DNA of 17,812 nt from JBMYQA01 sp049600855 (GTDB lineage: Bacteria; Bacteroidota; Bacteroidia; Cytophagales; Flammeovirgaceae). Below are positions 14,604 to 17,812 of the stretch, piece after piece (position 1 is the first letter of the stretch; every line of letters begins with the position of its first letter). The translations under genes were made by a program, and so were the position numbers. The notes under the pieces were generated by a model. It was not told the origin of the DNA and did no database searches. It was given only the letters and a program-made list of their open reading frames with translations. The stretch is from the NCBI GenBank assembly GCA_049600855.1, contig JBMYQA010000109.1, positions 1-17,812 on the forward strand, written 5' to 3'.

Positions 14604-16313
14604 ATGCAAAATAAGCAGTGGGTACTCAAAGAACAGCCTGATTTAGATCAAGTAAAGGCATTGCGAGCGCAAATTAATGTGAGTGAGGCAGTGGCTATTA
14701 TGCTGCTTCAGCGAGGAATCACAGATTTTGAGACGGCAAAGTTATTTTTTAATCCTGGTATGGGGCAAATGTATGATCCTATGCTCATGGAAGATATGGA
14801 CAAGGCGGTTGAACGATTGATTCGAGCCGTGACGAATGAAGAGAAAATCCTGATTTATGGCGATTATGATGTCGATGGAACTACAGCAGTATCCATGTTT
14901 TATGGCTTTTTGTCAAAGCATTACCCCAATATCGCGTATTACATTCCCGATCGCTATCAAGAAGGCTATGGGGTTTCTACAAGAGGGATTGATTACGCTT
15001 CCAAAGAAGGGTTTTCATTAATCATCAGTTTAGACTGTGGCATTAAAGCAGAAGAAAAAATTGTATACGCCCGCGAATTAGGCATCGATTTTATTATTTG
15101 TGATCATCATACCCCTCCAAGGCAATTACCACCTGCTTATGCCATTTTAGATCCTAAACGTACCGATTGCTTGTATCCTTATAAAGAATTAACGGGCTGT
15201 GGCGTAGGCTTCAAATTATTACAAGCCTTTGCGCGACATTACGATATCGAGGAAACCGAGCTATTCGAATACCTCGATTTTCTAGCAGTGAGCACTGCAT
15301 GTGATATTGTGCCAATTACAGGTGAAAATCGGGTGTTAGTGAGTTTAGGCTTGCAACTGTTAAATGAATCACCCCGAACGGGTTTTCATGCCATGATGGA
15401 AGTGGCGGGGTATCACAATAAAGAGTTGAATGTGGGCGATGTACTTTTTGGAATTGGCCCACGAATTAATGCTGCTGGACGGATTGCCCATGCCAATCAT
15501 GCGGTAGAACTGTTACTATGCGAAGATGTTGATCAAGCCTTACAATTTGCCCAAAATGTAGATCAAAAAAATGTGACGAGAAGGGAATATGACGGTGCCA
15601 TGACGGAAGAAGCGCTGCATATGATTGAGCAATCAGGCATGGCAGAAATGAAGTCTACGGTATTGTATAAAGAAGATTGGCACAAAGGTGTGGTGGGAAT
15701 TGTGGCTTCTCGATGCATTGAACATTACTATCGCCCAACGATTATTCTTACGGAATCCAATGGGAAAGCAACAGGCTCTGCGCGCTCTGTAAAAGGATTT
15801 AATATTTATAATGCCATCGCTGAATGCGATGAATTTTTAACGCAATTTGGCGGGCATGACTTTGCCGCTGGCATGACCTTGCCCATTGAAAATATTCCTG
15901 CGTTTCGCCAACGGTTTGAAGAAGTCGTAGCAGGTAGTATTTCGCCTGATTCATTAATGCCAACGGTAGTGATTGATACTGAAATTACATTAGATCAGAT
16001 CACTTGGAAGTTTTATAATGTGTTGAGCCGGATGGCTCCTTTTGGGCCAGGAAACCTTCAGCCGCTATTTGTTGCTCGAAATGTGACCTTGGATCGCCCC
16101 CCACGTTTACTAAAAGAAAAACACCTGAAACTAAGCGTGCAACAAGGTGGACAGCGTTTTGATGCCATTGGCTTTAGCATGCCCCACTATTATGCGCGTA
16201 TACAAGAAGTGCAGCAATTCGATATCGCTTTCCACATTGATAAAAATACCTTCAATGGACAAACGAATCTTCAATTACGATTAAAAGACATTAAATTTTC
16301 AATAGCGAACTAA
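14604..16313 (+). CDS. recJ: Single-stranded-DNA-specific 5'-3' exonuclease RecJ
   Basis: RecJ degrades 5'-ended single strands in recombination, mismatch and base-excision repair. The 569 residues have the DHH phosphoesterase motifs in order: YGDYDVDGT (85-93), SLDCG (142-146), CDHHTPP (166-172) and the GPRINAAGRI segment (285-294). They are followed by the DHHA1 domain with WHKGVVGIVASR (359-370) and FGGHDFAAG (415-423), then a C-terminal OB-like domain (about 450-565). The metal-binding aspartates and histidines all appear intact, and the length is that of ordinary bacterial RecJ. It is divergent from the tandem ligase and is followed after 10 bases by an unknown gene likely on the same transcript. 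Confidence 0.95.
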   Translation: MQNKQWVLKEQPDLDQVKALRAQINVSEAVAIMLLQRGITDFETAKLFFNPGMGQMYDPMLMEDMDKAVERLIRAVTNEEKILIYGDYDVDGTTAVSMFYGFLSKHYPNIAYYIPDRYQEGYGVSTRGIDYASKEGFSLIISLDCGIKAEEKIVYARELGIDFIICDHHTPPRQLPPAYAILDPKRTDCLYPYKELTGCGVGFKLLQAFARHYDIEETELFEYLDFLAVSTACDIVPITGENRVLVSLGLQLLNESPRTGFHAMMEVAGYHNKELNVGDVLFGIGPRINAAGRIAHANHAVELLLCEDVDQALQFAQNVDQKNVTRREYDGAMTEEALHMIEQSGMAEMKSTVLYKEDWHKGVVGIVASRCIEHYYRPTIILTESNGKATGSARSVKGFNIYNAIAECDEFLTQFGGHDFAAGMTLPIENIPAFRQRFEEVVAGSISPDSLMPTVVIDTEITLDQITWKFYNVLSRMAPFGPGNLQPLFVARNVTLDRPPRLLKEKHLKLSVQQGGQRFDAIGFSMPHYYARIQEVQQFDIAFHIDKNTFNGQTNLQLRLKDIKFSIAN

Positions 16314-16323
16314 CCACGATACG

Positions 16324-16920
16324 ATGAATATGATATCTGACCTTGTGCCTGAAAGTGGACGACCTCCCATTTTGAACGGCCACACCATTACGGCATTAGA
16401 AACGATCGTGAAAGAGAAATCCTTGAAAGAACGGGAAAGCGATTACGCTTACACTTGGACACTCTATTTGACAGATGGTGGGCAATGTAGCTACCAAGAT
16501 GTCATCACTGCTTTTTTAGACATTCACGAATATATTGTAAATGAGCCTGTTTTGGATAATACCCTAATTGGGCAATCAGGCATTGGCTTTTTGATGGAAC
16601 CTGGATCTGAATGGGATGGAAATCCACGTGATGGATTTCGCAGGGGGATTGATATTGTTTCTGGAGGCTTTGATGGTATTCATTTTTCTTGCTGGATAGG
16701 CGAAGAATGGCAACATGATCCACAAATTAGCCCAAGATTCGAACTGCCGATTCACATAAAAACCAATTGGGATTGGGAATCTGAAAAATTACTGTGGCAG
16801 TTCATTGCGCAACGTTTTGCAAAAATTGGCTACACAGATTCTACGCTAAACTCATCGTTAAAGCGGCATTTACTCAAACGCTTGGAAAATCATCCAGAAG
16901 AGTTGAAAGCTTTGACATAA
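16324..16920 (+). CDS. Unknown soluble protein, co-oriented with and close to recJ
   Basis: I do not recognise this family. The 198-residue protein has no signal peptide or membrane helix. Its middle is rich in Gly, Asp and Trp (FLMEPGSEWDGNPRDGFRRG at 89-108, then HFSCWIGEEW at 120-129). The C-terminal part is helical and basic (LKRHLLKRLENHPEELKAL at 179-197). The frame can start at ATG 16324 or at ATG 16330, two codons later; nothing decides between them. The gap to recJ is only 10 bases, so the two are probably co-transcribed. That does not establish a role in DNA repair. No nuclease or ATPase motif is visible. Confidence 0.7.
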   Translation: MNMISDLVPESGRPPILNGHTITALETIVKEKSLKERESDYAYTWTLYLTDGGQCSYQDVITAFLDIHEYIVNEPVLDNTLIGQSGIGFLMEPGSEWDGNPRDGFRRGIDIVSGGFDGIHFSCWIGEEWQHDPQISPRFELPIHIKTNWDWESEKLLWQFIAQRFAKIGYTDSTLNSSLKRHLLKRLENHPEELKALT

Positions 16921-17012
16921 TTAAATAATTCTGAATAAACTCCTTTGATTTCATGAATTTCCTGCTTTAATCGTACCTTGCGCATCAGTAACAGATCATA
17001 CTTTATTTCAGC

Positions 17013-17812
17013 ATGGCAGGATCATCAAAGAAAGCAATTTATGGGGCGATTATAGCTAATACGGCAATCGCAGTTAGTAAATTTATAGCCGCATTTTTTA
17101 CAGGTTCAGCATCCATGATGTCAGAAGGAATTCACTCTTTAGTAGATACAGGCAATGGCATATTGCTATTGTTTGGAATTAAACGGAGCCAGAAGCCTGC
17201 TGACGAAAAGCATCCCTATGGTTATGGTAATGAAGTATACTTTTGGAGTTTTGTGGTTGCGATTCTCATCTTTGCATTAGGAGGAGGAATTGCCCTCTAT
17301 GAAGGCATTGAGCATTTACTTCGCCCTCGTAAGCTAGAACATGTAGGCTGGAACTATGTCGTATTAATTTTAGCTTTGATTTTTGAAGGAGCGGCATTGC
17401 GAGTTGCACTCAAAGAGTTTAATGCTACACGCGGGAATAAATCGTTTCTGCAAGGCTTAGTAGACAGTAAAGATACTTCTACAACAGCCATTGTAATTGA
17501 AGACTCTGCGGCACTCATTGGTTTGGTTATCGCTTTGGTATGTGTGGCACTAGGCCAATTGACCGGTATTCCTTATTTTGATGGGCTAGGTTCTGTACTC
17601 ATTGGTCTGTTATTAATTTCAGTATCCTTGTTTTTTGCTATTGAATGTAAAGATTTATTGGTTGGAGAAGGGTTGATACAAGAAGACGTTGGAAAAATCA
17701 ATCAGGTGTTGCATGATGAACCCAATATTTTGGTATTTAAGCGACCATTGAGCTTGTATTTTGGCCCAAAAGAAGTGTTGGTAAATTTAGATGTGAATTT
17801 TAAAGATGAACT
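17013..17812 (+). CDS. Cation diffusion facilitator (CDF) metal transporter, ZnT9-like branch, 3' end cut by window edge
   Basis: CDF proteins export Zn2+, Mn2+ or related ions from the cytoplasm by proton antiport. The open frame from ATG 17013 (MAGSSKKAIYGAI) runs through the right edge, giving 266 visible residues of a protein likely a little over 300 long. The GSASMMSEGIHSLVDTGN stretch (31-48) supplies the helix-2 metal site H41-x3-D45. HPYGYGNEVYFW (67-78) is the usual loop and helix-3 start. In helix 5 the common HxxxD is replaced by a segment with E163-D164 (IVIEDSAALIG), which I associate with the ZnT9-like subgroup. FDGLGSVLIG (189-198) begins helix 6, and the cytoplasmic C-terminal domain begins near 210. 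The 92 bases before it hold no strong promoter; TACCTTG at 16974-16980 is the best remnant. Metal specificity cannot be assigned. Confidence 0.9.
   Translation, partial: MAGSSKKAIYGAIIANTAIAVSKFIAAFFTGSASMMSEGIHSLVDTGNGILLLFGIKRSQKPADEKHPYGYGNEVYFWSFVVAILIFALGGGIALYEGIEHLLRPRKLEHVGWNYVVLILALIFEGAALRVALKEFNATRGNKSFLQGLVDSKDTSTTAIVIEDSAALIGLVIALVCVALGQLTGIPYFDGLGSVLIGLLLISVSLFFAIECKDLLVGEGLIQEDVGKINQVLHDEPNILVFKRPLSLYFGPKEVLVNLDVNFKDE

Noticed and set aside
16944..16980. TTTG and TACCTTG before the CDF gene as a promoter
   Set aside because: The spacer is 26 bases and the -7 element lacks one T, so it is mentioned only in the gene entry.

Overview
The window looks like a chromosomal segment of a Bacteroidota bacterium, probably of the order Cytophagales. 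Several things point that way. The base composition is moderately AT-rich and start codons lack Shine-Dalgarno sequences. Several upstream regions carry the Bacteroidota promoter pattern (TTTG/TTG, about 19-20 bases, then TAnnTTTG). The families are also typical: a CcmC followed by a small CcmD-like protein, a 7TMR-DISM/GAF/SpoIIE phosphatase, a POT transporter with a long loop before its last helix, and a patatin-type N-terminal membrane region. Most genes read as housekeeping or ordinary accessory genes. No rRNA, tRNA, CRISPR array, insertion sequence or prophage is visible.

Layout. 1-440 (-) is the start of a membrane protein cut by the window edge, followed by a 395-base divergent intergenic region. 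836-2548 (+) is a POT peptide transporter that ends at a strong GNRA-loop terminator. Right behind the terminator a near-consensus promoter drives a short cytochrome c maturation pair, ccmC (2704-3384) and a ccmD-like gene (3485-3757); three inverted repeats lie between the two genes. Next are penicillin-binding protein 2 (3877-5754) and a secreted seven-bladed propeller protein (5881-7050). On the minus strand, 7151-8071 holds a PIN-domain VapC-type toxin with an unrecognised upstream partner, together a candidate toxin-antitoxin module. 8411-11146 (+) is a membrane sensor-phosphatase. On the minus strand are a DUF2750 protein (11178-11642) and a 900-residue protein made of two D-Ala-D-Ala ligase modules in tandem (11767-14469). 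recJ (14604-16313) and a tightly linked unknown gene (16324-16920) follow on the plus strand, then a CDF metal transporter cut by the right edge (17013-17812).

How the genes relate. There is no single pathway. PBP2 and the tandem Ddl-like protein both belong to peptidoglycan metabolism but are not in one operon. ccmC and ccmD act together on heme delivery for c-type cytochromes. The most unusual objects are the tandem ligase, whose halves deviate from the Ddl active site in different places; the VapC module with a non-classical partner; and the inverted-repeat cluster between ccmC and ccmD, which can fold in mutually exclusive ways.

Two start codons were revised: the phosphatase from TTG 8300 to ATG 8411 (signal peptide), and the VapC partner from GTG 8080 to ATG 8071 (the GTG lies inside the predicted -7 element). 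All family calls come from reading motifs by eye; no database search was done.
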